Assembly (NCBI RefSeq): GCF_020520425.1
Contig: NC_079492.1
Coordinates: 109,961,157-110,025,156 of the forward strand
Origin: Spinacia oleracea
Taxonomy: Eukaryota > Streptophyta > Magnoliopsida > Caryophyllales > Amaranthaceae
Direction: 5' to 3'
Length of the DNA stretch: 64,000 nt
Part shown: piece after piece, positions 23,201 through 35,599 of the stretch
How positions within the stretch are numbered: the first letter of the stretch is position 1
Layout of the letters: each line of letters starts with the position of its first letter
Translations under genes and position numbers: made by a program
Notes under the pieces: generated by a model
Seen by the model: only the letters and a program-made list of their open reading frames with translations
What the model was told of the DNA's origin: nothing
Databases searched by the model: none

Positions 23201-24002
23201 TTTTGTGTGTGGTGGGGGGAAAAGGGTTTGAGGGCCAAAAGATTTTATTCAGGCTGCTTCCCCAAACTAGAAGTGTCAGAAATCTCAAAATCCAAGCTGA
23301 AATTAGAGTCACCCACCAATTGTGATTTACACATCATGTTGGTTCATCGTCATTCTCATTCCACTATATTGGTCCCTAAAGCAAGGAAAGAGCATCTAGG
23401 TTTACTAACGGATCATTCTTTCTACAAATGCCGGATACAGTACTAGCATCCCTACCACAAACATAAATTTTGGAAATTACACCACTGCCATATATAGTAC
23501 AATATCCCATCTAGTGACATCTTCTAATCTTACAGTTCCTCAGTCCTATCTCCAGTTGCTTGAGTAAAATAAATTTTAGAATCCTGTTCAAGTATTTGTA
23601 AGCCATAGGATTCTACTCCTTTTTTCTGTTTTCAACCAGATATCTCAAAAAACTCAATTGCAAATCTCTAACAATAACTGAACGCTAAGGCGCATTCAAA
23701 GAATTCACAAGCAAGGATAAACAGAGTGAAATAGCACAGAACAAGCAAGAGGTTCAAAAGACAACATTTTAGATCGGAAAGCAAGGATAAATACATTGCA
23801 GACAATAGCCAAGTCAAGATAGACCACTTTAGTTTCCACAGATATTCACAAGCACCCAACAAAATCAACTCGGAATTCTCCCTAAATTAAGTGAGACAGT
23901 GGCGTTGCACCCACCAAGTGAGAGGCTGAGAATCTGAGATAGAGTGAAACTTTCTAAAAAATAAAAAATAATTGGTATTAGAAACTCTATTCTTGCCATC
24001 AT
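20227..24002. other. Intergenic stretch without a recognised gene
   Basis: About 3.8 kb of AT-rich sequence. I see a (TAA/TTA)n tract near 20956-20974 and a one-ended Stowaway-like piece near 22115-22195 followed by a T run. Several intron-like pyrimidine tracts occur but no exon that I can assign. The last five bases (ATCAT) are the target duplication of the Copia element. Confidence 0.4.
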
Positions 24003-25095
24003 TGTTAGTTTTACAGAGTTCCTCAAGAGGGGGGTGAATTGATATTTTACGTATTTATAAAAATTAAACTATAAGGAACAGAAATAGTAAAATATGCAAG
24101 CAAGATTTAGCGTGGAAAACTCTCTAGGCCCAATAGAGAGGAAAAAAACCACGGCCCCTTTGGGGACTTAAACACTTTCACTAATTAGGCAAAACAACTT
24201 AGTTTCTTTACAAACCTAATCTACTCGGGCCACAATCTGCCAATCGCCTCTGATTGCAGATGACTAGGAACAACCCTCTTTGTTCCTTCCCTTATGGAAA
24301 CAGTCCCTCAACTGTTCCTACTCACTGATCTCTCGTGAGATCTTCTCTCTTGCTCAAGTAAGCCTGACTCAGGCTTAACATACAATAATTCAACACTTTA
24401 ATCAAACGTATAAGAATTAATTAACTACTTAACATATGATATAAGACTAAGTAACAAATACTGCTCTATATGGGAACAGGAACAGACTTCTTTAAAGATT
24501 AAGACTTTAAGGGTGATACCTGAAAGCTTCCGGTTGATGTAAATAAGTCTGATAAAAAGTTTCGCAAAGAACAAAGGTTGTATTTATACGAATCCAAGTG
24601 TTTAACCTAGATTCAAATCCAACCCAGTTTAGGACTCTTTTTAATAGATAGATTTTCGCAAATCTTACTTCAAACGCGTTTAGAAAAATCAATCTTTTCG
24701 TATTTTGAGAGTTATATGTTAACTCAAATTCAAGAGTATAACTTCAAACAGTTTTGTAAAATCAGTTTAAAACATTTGACGTTTATCTTTTTGTAAAAGT
24801 AAAACTGATTTATTTCGTTTCACGATATAACTAGGACTCTTCAAAATACTCTGTTCCCATACTAAGCATGTACTAAATTACATTGGTCTTATACCTTTCG
24901 ACCCTTATAGAATTTGCTTGACTTGATCCTTGATTTAATCTTGCCACGTTCTTTGAACTTAATTACTTCAAAGCTCTCTGGCTTGCTTCGGTTGTTGCAT
25001 TTGTTCTTCTTTAAATATTAACCTGTTCCTGACATTCTCCAAAACGAACTATTAGTAGAAGGTAAGCTTGTCATCATCAAAACCAGGAATCAACA
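24003..25095 (-). repeat. 3' LTR of the Sirevirus element
   Basis: Begins TGTTAGTTTTACAG and ends AATCAACA on the plus strand. It differs from the right-hand LTR by a G/A change and a one-base T indel near 24030, and by three further substitutions at about 24491, 24683 and 24764. Confidence 0.95.
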
Positions 25096-25109
25096 ATTTC
25101 CCCCTTTTT
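25096..25109 (-). promoter_or_regulatory. Polypurine tract of the Sirevirus element
   Basis: On the minus strand the bases just before the 3' LTR read AAAAAGGGGGAAAT, the primer for plus-strand DNA synthesis in LTR retrotransposons. Confidence 0.85.
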
Positions 25110-25660
25110 GATGATGACAACCTTACAACTTGATAGGAGTAAATAACTTAAGGAATGAGATATGTAACCTGACAATCCAGAGGCAAAAAAACTTAACCAG
25201 GAACAGATGAGTCGCGTAGGGGGTAAACCCAAGTATAAAAACAAATATAATGGAACACAAGTTGTCCTCTCAATATCTTCCCCCTTTGGAATTATCAAAA
25301 AGGGAGTAGGGAAAAACGCCGAACCAAAGGAGAAGAAGAAGAAGGAGGATATGGGAATCATATTACCCTAGCAAGCAGATAGTCATCATGCAGCTCAAGT
25401 CGGTCAACGAGTTTGACCGCACCCCTGCAAGCAGAACAAGATAAACGCAACATATAGCACAACACAAGCAAAAATTCTACAAGTCAGAGTGGGGCAACTA
25501 TCAGAACGTAGGAAAAGCGCACTAATGAGCATTAGTCATAAACTTGGCGCATCCAAAAACCAAACCAAAAAAATTGTTTAAAGAGCCAGCAAAACAAAAT
25601 AAAATGTTTGATGGACAGCAGATTATATGGGGTAGGATAAGCAAAGATTTTGTAGCAGGG

Positions 25661-27256
25661 TCAGGTTTGGGGAGATCCAGGAGCAGCATCCTCAGCATGT
25701 GTCACCTCCTCGACGATCATGTCAGCAAGACGTTCTGTCATGTCATTGAAGAACTCTGCCTGTTCCTGCTGCATCTTGTGAATGAGCTCCTGCAAAGAAG
25801 TAACGGCTGACAACAGAACCACATTGTCCAGCTGCAGTTGATCCACTTTAGCCACCAAGAGCTGCACTGAACCGTCTGGTGAGGGAGCAGCAGATTGGGT
25901 TTCACCATCTTTGTTTGATTCTGAATCCTCGACCCTGTAGACCGGAGGAATTCCTTTGGAAGAGTTGGCTAGACGGCTACTGCGACGGATAGGCTGATAA
26001 GATGATGTGGTTGGAATGTTCTTGGGAGAGGAGGTGGCTTTGATTGGACTTGTCTCCTTTGGACATAGGTCAACAGGAACACCCTCTGTCTGACCCTCTG
26101 TCTCCTGGCAAGGAAGTGGTGCCTCCTCTTCCGCATCTGACACTTCATCTCCCTCATCAAGCTCTTCTTCTACTCCTTCTAAATCATCCTCCTCCTCATC
26201 GACATCTTCTTCTCCCTCTTCCTCCTGAGGTGTAGTATCTCCCACATTCGTCTTACCAACACAGACGACTCCATCCACTACACTCAGGCTAATCCTATTC
26301 AAGCAAGCTTTGTTAAGGATATGGGCAGGAGTAAGAGGTTCAGCTGAGTAGCGAGTAAGGTCAACCCCAACCTTTCTCATGATGAAGGTGAGAAGAGACC
26401 CATACCCAATCATATTGTTCTGGGAGATGGAGTGAGTGAGATGGGAGATAAAAACGACAGGAAAGTTTATTTGACGCTGAGATTCTAGGAGAAAGATGTA
26501 GATCAGATCTAACCTGCTTGCCAAAGCACGCTTGTCATGACGCGGAACAATACCTCGTCGGACCACATTAAAAAGGACCTTTTGAAAAGGAGTGAGGACA
26601 GACTGGTTGAGAGCTTTTGGGCGTTTCCCTTGACCACCAAAATATGAGTAAACTTCCTTCATTGTTGCACCCCCGAGCTCAATTGGACCCTTTCCCTTGT
26701 GATAGACCTCCTCTCCTAACACTGGGACTTTGAACCAAGACCCTAATTTCTCAGAATCGAAGCTAAATTGTTTCCCATTAACTTCATAACTACAAACCCC
26801 CTTTTGATTGACAAAGTTTGAGCAAAATTCCCCCATTGCTTCTGGATACATGCAAGCTTTAGAACAAACCTCAAAAAGATAAGTCCAACCTTGAGACTCG
26901 ATCGTCTCCAACAATTCTACAAACCCTATTTCCCGACACCAACCAAAATCTATGCTAAGACCAGGGAGCATACGATCTGGGGGAAAATAGAAAAATTTTG
27001 TGGGTTCGAGTTTTACCTTCTTCTCAGCTGGAAGATGAGGTTCCCCCTGAGTCAAAGCAGCAATTTCCTTCTTCAAGACCAGTTTTCGTTTGGTGGCGAG
27101 TTTTGTAGTGGATTTTGTGGCTGGTGGTTTTGGTGTTGGTTGTTTGGGAGGCATTGTTTCCGGATGAATGACTTGAAGAGGTATGACGGTGATGATGGGT
27201 GTAGAAGGAGAAGATGAATTTGTAGGGTTTGGGAATTGGAGTTTGTAGAGGGTCAT
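25661..27256 (-). CDS. Third ORF of the Sirevirus element (env-like position)
   Basis: This 531-codon ORF follows pol in the same orientation, separated by about 490 bp. I chose ATG 27256 (MTLYKLQFPNP); the frame is open upstream to 27541 but that part reads like non-coding sequence. A Pro/Lys-rich N-terminus precedes a globular block (about residues 85-270, FGWCREIGFVELLETIES) resembling the putative plant transposon protein domain found beside many plant LTR elements. A strongly acidic Glu/Asp stretch, an RRSSRLANSS motif and a C-terminal heptad-like, Leu/Gln-rich segment (about 450-510) follow. I see no signal peptide or convincing membrane segment in the chosen product. Sireviruses often have an ORF at this position that has been called env-like; its function is unknown. 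Confidence 0.75.
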   Translation of the reverse strand: MTLYKLQFPNPTNSSSPSTPIITVIPLQVIHPETMPPKQPTPKPPATKSTTKLATKRKLVLKKEIAALTQGEPHLPAEKKVKLEPTKFFYFPPDRMLPGLSIDFGWCREIGFVELLETIESQGWTYLFEVCSKACMYPEAMGEFCSNFVNQKGVCSYEVNGKQFSFDSEKLGSWFKVPVLGEEVYHKGKGPIELGGATMKEVYSYFGGQGKRPKALNQSVLTPFQKVLFNVVRRGIVPRHDKRALASRLDLIYIFLLESQRQINFPVVFISHLTHSISQNNMIGYGSLLTFIMRKVGVDLTRYSAEPLTPAHILNKACLNRISLSVVDGVVCVGKTNVGDTTPQEEEGEEDVDEEEDDLEGVEEELDEGDEVSDAEEEAPLPCQETEGQTEGVPVDLCPKETSPIKATSSPKNIPTTSSYQPIRRSSRLANSSKGIPPVYRVEDSESNKDGETQSAAPSPDGSVQLLVAKVDQLQLDNVVLLSAVTSLQELIHKMQQEQAEFFNDMTERLADMIVEEVTHAEDAAPGSPQT

Positions 27257-27744
27257 GATTTTATAGGCAGGGCTGGTGCGATTTACTAGGAGAGATAGGT
27301 GAATTTTGAATTTTAAAATTGGGAATTTGATAAGAAGGAGGGGATGTTCCGAGATTTTTATAGGCGGAATGATTAGAATGGGAAGAGTTTTGGTGTTGGG
27401 AATCGGAGTGTGGGAAGCGTGTTTGAGTGAATAAAAATGGAGTAGTAATGCATGCACCAGTTTTTGTAAGATTCGATGAATCAAATTAATTGCTTTCCAT
27501 TCATTTTTAGTATTCCCACTTAGACCTCGAATTGAATGCAAGTATTGGGAAAAAGTGCGATTACCTTAATAATGTGCAGACGTGGCTGTGGTAATGCACA
27601 GCTGGTTTTTGCAATCCGAACCTGGTTGTTAGTCCATTCAGAAAATATGGTGCATACACAAAAAATAATTAAAAACATTTTTTTTTTTTTTTTTTTTGTG
27701 ATATTTTCCAGTGAGGTTAGAAAATTGTTAAGGACAACCGGTAT

Positions 27745-30700
27745 TTATTGTATTCGTATCATACCGAGTTCTAACCTGAGCTTGTCGTGTCTGTCCCTGT
27801 TAAGTGGTTTGGTCAAGATGTCAGCCACTTGATCTTCTGTGGGACAGAATTCAAGTTTGACTAGTTCCTTTTCCACATAATCTTTCAAAAAGTGATGTCG
27901 AATGTGAATGTGTTTGACCCTTGAGTGGTGCACTGGGTCTTTTGATATGCAGATTGCACTTGTGTTGTCGCATAGGATAGGAACACACTTTAATTTCATA
28001 CCAAAATCTCTAAGTTGTTGTTTGATCCATAGCATTTGGGAACAGCATGAAGCCGCAGCTACATATTCAGCTTCTGTTGTGGATAATGCCACTGTGTTTT
28101 GTTTCTTTGAAGCCCAGGAAACTGCACATGCTCCTAGGAATTGAACCATTCCTGATGTACTCTTTCTGTTTACTAGGTCACCTGCATAGTCAGCATCTGT
28201 ATATCCTTTGAGATCAAAGTGATCATAGTTAGGGTACCATAGGCACAAATCGTCTGTTCCTTTTAGATATCTTAGAATTCTTTTGACAGCTGTAAGGTGA
28301 GATTCTTTTGGATTTGATTGGAAGCGGGCACAGACACCTACACTGAATGCGATGTCTGGTCTGCTTGCTGTAAGATAAAGTAGGGAGCCTATCATACCTC
28401 TGTACCTTGTTTGGTCTACACTCTTACCTTCTTGATCCTCATCCAGTTTCGTGGTTGTTCCCATTGGAGTGTGGTTGCTCTTAGCTGACTCCATTCCATA
28501 TTTCTTGATGAGATCTTTTATGTATTTCTGTTGATGTATCATGATCCCTTGTTCCGTTTGCTTGATTTGGAGACCTAGGAAGAAGTTGAGTTCTCCCATC
28601 ATGCTCATTTGAAATTCTTGCTGCATTAGGTCAGAGAATTCCTTGCATAGATCTTCGTTAGTTGCTCCAAATATAATATCATCAACATAGATTTGAACAA
28701 TTAGTATGTCTGTATTTCTTGACTTAAGGAACAGAGTTCTATCAACCTTACCTCGATTGAACTTATTGTCTAGCAAAAAGTGTGAGAGACGTTCATACCA
28801 GGCTCTTGGTGCTTGTTTCAGTCCATACAGTGCCTTATCTAGTTTGTAGACATGTGCGGGATATTCTGGATCTTCAAAGCCTGGAGGTTGTTCCACATAG
28901 ACTTCTTCCTTGAGATTGCCGTTTAGGAAGGCACATTTTACATCCATTTGATAGAGTTTGAATCCCATATATGATGCAAATGCTATTAGTATGCGTATTG
29001 CCTCCATTCTGGCAACTGGAGCAAATGTTTCTTCAAAGTCTATTCCTTCTTGTTGGTTGTATCCCTTGACAACTAGTCTGGCCTTGTTCCTGGTAATCGT
29101 AGCATGCTCATCTTGTTTATTTCGAAATACCCACTTGAGACCTATTACTCGATTGTTCAATGGTATAGGCTCAAGATGCCATACTTTATTTCTTTCGAAT
29201 TCATTAAGCTCCTCCTGCATAGCAATGATCCAATCAGAATCAGTTAGTGCTTCTTTGTAATTTTTAGGTTCAATCATGGATAAATAAGCATAGAAAGCAC
29301 AGAAGTTTTTGAGTTGGGATCTGGTCGTGGTTCCACGTCCAAGATCACTGATTATTTGGTCAAGGGGATGTGAGCTTTGATGTTTCCAAGGTCTGGGTTG
29401 GAAGGGTGTGTTTGTTTCCACAACAGACTGTTCAACTTGCTCATTTGTTTCTGCTTGATCTTCGGCCTGTGCTGGTTCCTCTTCAACTATGTTATCTTCA
29501 GATGTTTCTTCGACTTGGGTCTGTTCTTCTGGTTGGGAACTTTTCCTTATCTCTTCGTCTTCTGTTTCTCTAGTGATTCCTAGTTCGAAGTTTCCATCAG
29601 AAGTTGTATCTGAAACATAGTTTTGGGAGTCAGTTTCATCAAATATAATATGTATGCTTTCTTCCATGCACATGGTTCTTTTGTTGAATACTCTATACGC
29701 TTTGCTGTTTGAGGCATATCCAAGGAATATTGCTTCATCACTTCGTGCATCAAATTTTCCCAGTTGATCCTTTCCATTGTTGTGAACGAAACACTTGCAA
29801 CCAAAGATTCTAAGATGGGTTATAGAGGGTTTTCTTCCTTTGTACAGTTCATATGGAGTTTTGTTTTTGATAGCTCTAATTAGCACTCGATTGAGCACAT
29901 AGCATGCCGTATTTAGAGCTTCGGCCCAGAAACTTTTTGGAAGTCCACTAGCAATCAACATAGTCCTTGTCATGTCTTCAAGAGTTCGGTTCTTTCTTTC
30001 TACAACACCGTTTTGTCGAGGTGTTCTGGGAGCAGAGAAGTTGTGATCTATTCCTGAACCTTTACATAGATCATCAAATCTTTTATTTTGAAATTCTGTA
30101 CCATGATCTGATCTGATGTGGACCAGCTTATGACTGCTTTGTCGTTGAACCTTTGTGGCGAAAGCCAAGAATTCTTCAAACGTCTCTTCCTTGTTGGATA
30201 GGAAGATCACCCATGTGTATCTTGAGAAGTCGTCTACAATTACGAGTACGTACTTCTTTCCGCTTCTGCTCTGTGTCCTCATTGGTCCACACAGATCCAT
30301 GTGGATCAGCTCCAGTGGTCTTGTTGTGCTGATTACCCCCTTTGATTTAAAGGACGTTCTTACTTGCTTTCCTTTGATACAAGCATCACAGACTGATTGT
30401 TTTGCAAACTTTGTATTTGGGAGACCTGTGACTAAATTTTTCAATTTTAATTTGTTCATTAGAGAAAAGCTAGCATGACCAAATCTTTTGTGCCATAACA
30501 AAGGATCATCTTCAATAACACTGAGACAGGTTAGATTGGAGTGAGGGACCGAGTTGAGGTTAACCACATATGTGTTCCCTTTCCTCTGTCCCTCTAAGAT
30601 CACTGTCTCTGTGTTACTATTGATGATTAGACATTTATTTGAGAAGAATTTTGCATAATTGCCTTTGTCACAGAATTGAGAAATGCTTAATAAACTATGA

Positions 30701-30918
30701 CCTAGTCCATCAACTAAAAACACATTATCGATGGAATGAGACTTTGACTTACCAACCTTACCAATGCCAATGATGTTACCTTTCTTATTATCGCCAAAAG
30801 TCACAGTTCCACCTTCGTAGGTCGTGAGTGAGAGAAATCTGTTTCTGTCTCCAGTCATGTGCTTGGAACAACCACTGTCTAGGTACCATGTGTTGTTCCC
30901 CCTCACTTCGACCTGCAT
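27745..30918 (-). CDS. Sirevirus Pol polyprotein
   Basis: This 1,057-residue polyprotein carries the enzymes of retrotransposition. Protease motif DSG is at residues 14-16. GAG-pre-integrase follows at about 135-190 ([15 protein letters not shown]). Integrase has D208, D271 and E307 with the D35E spacing. Reverse transcriptase spans about 570-800 with YVDD at 744-747. Copia RNase H spans about 885-1035 with D908, E951 and D984, and the terminal DILTKP motif is present. No stop or frameshift is visible in the ORF. It starts eight bases beyond the gag stop and in another frame. The frame is open upstream of its ATG, so expression by frameshift or re-initiation is possible. Confidence 0.93.
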   Translation of the reverse strand: MQVEVRGNNTWYLDSGCSKHMTGDRNRFLSLTTYEGGTVTFGDNKKGNIIGIGKVGKSKSHSIDNVFLVDGLGHSLLSISQFCDKGNYAKFFSNKCLIINSNTETVILEGQRKGNTYVVNLNSVPHSNLTCLSVIEDDPLLWHKRFGHASFSLMNKLKLKNLVTGLPNTKFAKQSVCDACIKGKQVRTSFKSKGVISTTRPLELIHMDLCGPMRTQSRSGKKYVLVIVDDFSRYTWVIFLSNKEETFEEFLAFATKVQRQSSHKLVHIRSDHGTEFQNKRFDDLCKGSGIDHNFSAPRTPRQNGVVERKNRTLEDMTRTMLIASGLPKSFWAEALNTACYVLNRVLIRAIKNKTPYELYKGRKPSITHLRIFGCKCFVHNNGKDQLGKFDARSDEAIFLGYASNSKAYRVFNKRTMCMEESIHIIFDETDSQNYVSDTTSDGNFELGITRETEDEEIRKSSQPEEQTQVEETSEDNIVEEEPAQAEDQAETNEQVEQSVVETNTPFQPRPWKHQSSHPLDQIISDLGRGTTTRSQLKNFCAFYAYLSMIEPKNYKEALTDSDWIIAMQEELNEFERNKVWHLEPIPLNNRVIGLKWVFRNKQDEHATITRNKARLVVKGYNQQEGIDFEETFAPVARMEAIRILIAFASYMGFKLYQMDVKCAFLNGNLKEEVYVEQPPGFEDPEYPAHVYKLDKALYGLKQAPRAWYERLSHFLLDNKFNRGKVDRTLFLKSRNTDILIVQIYVDDIIFGATNEDLCKEFSDLMQQEFQMSMMGELNFFLGLQIKQTEQGIMIHQQKYIKDLIKKYGMESAKSNHTPMGTTTKLDEDQEGKSVDQTRYRGMIGSLLYLTASRPDIAFSVGVCARFQSNPKESHLTAVKRILRYLKGTDDLCLWYPNYDHFDLKGYTDADYAGDLVNRKSTSGMVQFLGACAVSWASKKQNTVALSTTEAEYVAAASCCSQMLWIKQQLRDFGMKLKCVPILCDNTSAICISKDPVHHSRVKHIHIRHHFLKDYVEKELVKLEFCPTEDQVADILTKPLNRDRHDKLRLELGMIRIQ

Positions 30919-30925
30919 GAAGTTT

Positions 30926-32737
30926 TTAGTTAGAGTTTTTAGGAACCCAGCATAGCTTGGGTTCCTTACTTGGAATCAAATCACTTTTCTTTACCCATTT
31001 AGTTTTGGTGAATTCGATGTTCTTTTCCAAGTACCTTTGGTTTTTAGGGCAAGAAACTCTATAGTGACCGATTTGACCACAGAAGGTGCATACTATGTTA
31101 CTGTATAAGTCTACTCTGGTTTTTCTAGGATGATGCTTTTTGTGGTTAAAACCTAAACCTTCTGTGCGTTTGGTTCTAGCTTCTTCTATCCATTTTGGTG
31201 TTCCTTCTATTTTGTGTCTGGTCCTTTTAGCCAATTCACTTTCTAGATAGGTCTTTTCTTGGTGAATTTTCACTAGTTCTAACTGAGCTTTTTCTAGTTC
31301 TTCTTTATAGAGGTTCTTGGTTTTGGCTATTTTTAGGTCAATCAGATCTTGTTTTAGCCAGGAGTTTTCATTGCGTAAGGCTTCACACATTTCTTTTATA
31401 TGGAGGTTTTGATCAAAGAGTTTAAAGAACCGATTGTCAATATCTAAGTTTGAGCTTCTGGTCCATTCCAACTCCTCTGTGAGTTTATTGACAATGTCTT
31501 GGTGTTTTCTGTCAGAGTCTAGTTTTTCCTTTAGGAGATCCTCATAATCACTAGTGAGACAAGAAAGTAAGTCAAACAGTTCTACTTTAGACATGGATTC
31601 AAGCCTACTTTTAATATGAACAAGACTTGCCTGGAATTTATCAGATTCTGAGTCGGATTCTTCATCTTCATGTTCAGCTACAAGACACAGGTGTGCAATT
31701 TCTTCGTTGGGTTGTTCTTGTTCCTCATCAGAAGAAGTATCTCCCCATGCAGCAATCATGGCTTTTCTTACCTCAGTTTTGGAAAAGGAGTTTCTGTTGT
31801 CTTTGAATCTATCTTTTGTTGTTTCCTTTCCCTTTCCTCGTTCTTGATCCCATAGAGGACATTCCCTAATGCGATGTTCCAAGTTTCCACACTTATGGCA
31901 TCCAGTGTCAGTTTTAGGGAACTTTCGATTTGGTTTGCTTCTGTGTTCCACATCTTTGTAGTTCCTAAACATTCTTCTGAACCTCCTAGCAAACAGAGCT
32001 GTCTCTTCATCTTCTTCAGAGTTTTCATCATTTTCGGTTTTTAGAGCAAGAGCTCTATTTTTGGTATTCTCTGAAGGTCGCGCATTTAATTGCAGTTCAT
32101 GAGTTAGGAGAGATCCAGCCAGTTGTTCCAGGTTAAACTTTGTGAAGTCTTTAGTTTCCTGGAGGGCTGTGACTTTAGCCATCCAGGGATCTTGTGGTAG
32201 ACTTCTTAGGACCTTCCTGACTTGTTCCTCAGGAGTTATGATTTTGCCAAGAGAATTTAGTTCATTGATAATGTTTGTGAAGCGGGTAATCATGTCTTGA
32301 ATCGTTTCAGATGTCTTCATGGTGAACAGCTCGTATTGGTGCATTAAGAGATCAATCTTCGATCTCTTGACTTCGTTTGTTCCTTCATGAGTAACCTGGA
32401 GCAGATCCCAAATCTGATTCGCGTTCTTGCAGCCCATTACTCTGTTGTGTTCATTTGGACCTAGTCCACAATGAAGGATTTTGACGGCCATGGCATTGAG
32501 TTCAAGCTTTTCATAGTCGGCTTTGTCAAATTCATCAACAGGTTTGGGAACAGTTTCTCCAGAGGAGTTCAGCTTAGTGACTTGGAAGTCTCCAACTTCA
32601 ATCACTCTCCATACTTGATAGTTTTCAGCCTTAATGAAAATCTCCATCCTGTTTCTCCAGTAGGAATAGTATTTGCCACTAAACATTGGAGGTCGATGTG
32701 TTGAGTATACCTCTTCTAGTTTCTCCGTAGTGTTCAT
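30926..32737 (-). CDS. Sirevirus Gag
   Basis: This 603-residue capsid/nucleocapsid protein starts at ATG 32737, about 50 bp after the primer-binding site. The N-terminal half is a UBN2-type Copia Gag domain ([20 protein letters not shown] region). Two CCHC zinc knuckles are visible: [14 protein letters not shown] (about residues 281-294) and, near the C-terminus, [15 protein letters not shown] coiled-coil-like Glu/Lys/Leu-rich segment lies between them, as in Sirevirus Gag. The ORF ends PKNSN-stop, just before pol in another frame. Confidence 0.92.
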   Translation of the reverse strand: MNTTEKLEEVYSTHRPPMFSGKYYSYWRNRMEIFIKAENYQVWRVIEVGDFQVTKLNSSGETVPKPVDEFDKADYEKLELNAMAVKILHCGLGPNEHNRVMGCKNANQIWDLLQVTHEGTNEVKRSKIDLLMHQYELFTMKTSETIQDMITRFTNIINELNSLGKIITPEEQVRKVLRSLPQDPWMAKVTALQETKDFTKFNLEQLAGSLLTHELQLNARPSENTKNRALALKTENDENSEEDEETALFARRFRRMFRNYKDVEHRSKPNRKFPKTDTGCHKCGNLEHRIRECPLWDQERGKGKETTKDRFKDNRNSFSKTEVRKAMIAAWGDTSSDEEQEQPNEEIAHLCLVAEHEDEESDSESDKFQASLVHIKSRLESMSKVELFDLLSCLTSDYEDLLKEKLDSDRKHQDIVNKLTEELEWTRSSNLDIDNRFFKLFDQNLHIKEMCEALRNENSWLKQDLIDLKIAKTKNLYKEELEKAQLELVKIHQEKTYLESELAKRTRHKIEGTPKWIEEARTKRTEGLGFNHKKHHPRKTRVDLYSNIVCTFCGQIGHYRVSCPKNQRYLEKNIEFTKTKWVKKSDLIPSKEPKLCWVPKNSN

Positions 32738-32788
32738 AGCTTCAGAATCGTTTTTCCCGTCAGCGTTACCTGCAGTTTAAAGGGTTCT

Positions 32789-32801
32789 GGCTCTGATACC
32801 A
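32789..32801 (-). promoter_or_regulatory. tRNA-Met primer-binding site
   Basis: The minus strand reads TGGTATCAGAGCC, complementary to the 3' end of initiator tRNA-Met, two bases from the end of the 5' LTR. Confidence 0.93.
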
Positions 32802-32803
32802 AT

Positions 32804-33897
32804 TGTTAGTTTTACAGAGTTCCTCAAAAGGGGGGTTGAATTGATATTTTACGTATTTATAAAAATTAAACTATAAGGAACAGAAATAGTAAAATATGCA
32901 AGCAAGATTTAGCGTGGAAAACTCTCTAGGCCCAATAGAGAGGAAAAAAACCACGGCCCCTTTGGGGACTTAAACACTTTCACTAATTAGGCAAAACAAC
33001 TTAGTTTCTTTACAAACCTAATCTACTCGGGCCACAATCTGCCAATCGCCTCTGATTGCAGATGACTAGGAACAACCCTCTTTGTTCCTTCCCTTATGGA
33101 AACAGTCCCTCAACTGTTCCTACTCACTGATCTCTCGTGAGATCTTCTCTCTTGCTCAAGTAAGCCTGACTCAGGCTTAACATACAATAATTCAACACTT
33201 TAATCAAACGTATAAGAATTAATTAACTACTTAACATATGATATAAGACTAAGTAACAAATACTGCTCTATATGGGAACAGGAACAAACTTCTTTAAAGA
33301 TTAAGACTTTAAGGGTGATACCTGAAAGCTTCCGGTTGATGTAAATAAGTCTGATAAAAAGTTTCGCAAAGAACAAAGGTTGTATTTATACGAATCCAAG
33401 TGTTTAACCTAGATTCAAATCCAACCCAGTTTAGGACTCTTTTTAATAGATAGATTTTCGCAAATCTTACTTCAAACGCGTTTAGGAAAATCAATCTTTT
33501 CGTATTTTGAGAGTTATATGTTAACTCAAATTCAAGAGTATAACTTCAAACAGTTTTGTAAAATCGGTTTAAAACATTTGACGTTTATCTTTTTGTAAAA
33601 GTAAAACTGATTTATTTCGTTTCACGATATAACTAGGACTCTTCAAAATACTCTGTTCCCATACTAAGCATGTACTAAATTACATTGGTCTTATACCTTT
33701 CGACCCTTATAGAATTTGCTTGACTTGATCCTTGATTTAATCTTGCCACGTTCTTTGAACTTAATTACTTCAAAGCTCTCTGGCTTGCTTCGGTTGTTGC
33801 ATTTGTTCTTCTTTAAATATTAACCTGTTCCTGACATTCTCCAAAACGAACTATTAGTAGAAGGTAAGCTTGTCATCATCAAAACCAGGAATCAACA
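32804..33897 (-). repeat. 5' LTR of the Sirevirus element
   Basis: A 1,094-bp LTR nearly identical to 24003-25095. It drives transcription of the element. The outer flank ATCAT matches the left target duplication exactly. Confidence 0.95.
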
Positions 33898-35599
33898 ATC
33901 ATAATATTAGAAAATTGGATAGGTAAATAAAGATAATATTATTATCTATAATAATAATATTAATAATAAATAATAATAACATAAAAATGTAAATGTCAAC
34001 TATCTCAACTTGTGTCATAAAATTAGCAAAATAGTTACTTCTCTAAAAATAGAGAATTTGTTACTACATCGCCTTTCACTCATCAATTCCTCAACGAAAG
34101 AAAGCCGCGAATCAGTAGCTTTAAAACTAGCTCTGGCGAGTTTACTTCTTTTGTGTAATTGCTCCATGTCATAAGAGTGCACCTATCTCAACTCAAAATG
34201 ATCCAAATTATGAGCCTTACCATAAAAAACACACTTTATGTTAATCCCCATTAGTTAATATTATCTGACTAGAAACTTTTAAAATCATACATCAGTCATT
34301 AAATCAGATTATCTAATGCAAAGAAAGCAAATGTCTTTATCTTTTCCTGAAATTTAAAAATGTTATCTCAGTTTCTCGATAAAACTGCTACAATCCCAAT
34401 CATAATCATATTTAATTAGGATTTATGCAATTAGAGCAAGTAGTATCTTTGTCATATAAGAGGAAGGCGTCACAGTTACTCACAGAAATTGCAGACCTTG
34501 AAAATGTGTGTTCAAAGCAACTGATGTTTCCAGAAGTCTATAGTCAAAATCTCACAGCTTGAAATAGTTATCATCAAGTAAAAATACGAACGGCAACGCA
34601 TAATCAGCTACCTTTTCTTTTGTGTGGAAAAGTTTTAGATGCGTGCTTATAACAAAATTGCCCGAATACATATACGTGTATGAAAGAAAGCATTGAGAAA
34701 CAACAATACAAATAAAATTGTAAGAACTCATTCAAGGGTATAAAAAAGAGTAACTATGACAATAATATTAAAAGGAAATTATGACAAATGACAATCATAG
34801 TGAAACAGAAGGATATACAATTAGAAAACAAAAAAATGTAATTGAAGAAGAATGAGTACTTTCCAGAGGAGAATAGATGCGAAACAAAAATTACGGAGGA
34901 AAGAATCGAATTATTACAAAAAAAAAAAAAAAACACCAGTAAAACTGAGCAATCTCTTTGTACATGCACTGATGCAAACGAGTCTACACATATACAACTC
35001 ATCCAGTGAAACAAAGATATTAATAATGAGGATGTTTGTAATTCTAGACAATCAATGTCTTCAAAAACAATATTTCACTAGATTAAAAGTTAAAAAACGA
35101 AAGAGAAACTAAGACACTGGAATATGGAGGATGATTTTTCTCCTGCACATCCCGCCTCATATAAACAAAGTACATCTACTTCCCAATCATAAAATTGTTT
35201 ATGTTTCTCAAATCAATCTAACACCAGAATATCAACGAGAAAAGGGTAAGAGAAAAAAGTAGGAAGAAACTTAACATGGTTCATCAAGAGGCTCATAGCA
35301 TCCCTCAAATTTAGTCATTACTTGAAACACGATTCACCAGGACTAAGCACAATATATCGATAATCACATACAAGTCAGGCAACTTCAGAGGAACTTTCTT
35401 CACTACAAATTCAGATAAACTATAACTAAAGCATAGAGGCATGCATGCACATTGAATTATAGGCATCCATAGCTTGCCATTACCATGTTGACAAATTTTT
35501 TAAAACTCCTGATTAGCAGCTGACGCAGGATTATTTATGATTGGATTACCATCTTCTCGTATGCCAAGACATATCAGAGATAAGAGTTTCTAAGTAATA
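33898..35599. other. Intergenic stretch, nothing assigned
   Basis: AT-rich sequence continuing the locus interrupted by the Sirevirus element. A few minus-strand donor-like CTTAC words are present (for example near 34218), but I cannot build an exon from them. Confidence 0.35.

Larger units (their letters stand above)
24003..33897 (-). mobile_element. Complete Sirevirus-lineage Copia retrotransposon
   Basis: This 9,895-bp element has two LTRs of 1,093 and 1,094 bp, a tRNA-Met-type primer site, gag, pol, a third sense ORF and a polypurine tract, in the usual order on the minus strand. Perfect 5-bp target duplications ATCAT lie at 23998-24002 and 33898-33902. By eye the LTRs differ by four substitutions and one single-base indel, so the insertion is young. 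The protein order (Gag with two zinc knuckles, then protease, integrase, reverse transcriptase, RNase H, then an extra 3' ORF) fits the Sirevirus (Maximus/SIRE) lineage, which in beet includes Cotzilla-like elements. Confidence 0.95.

Noticed and set aside
24507-24692. 61-codon ORF present twice (also 33309-33494)
   Set aside because: Both copies lie in the two LTRs of the Sirevirus element and are duplicated only because the LTRs are. There is no domain.
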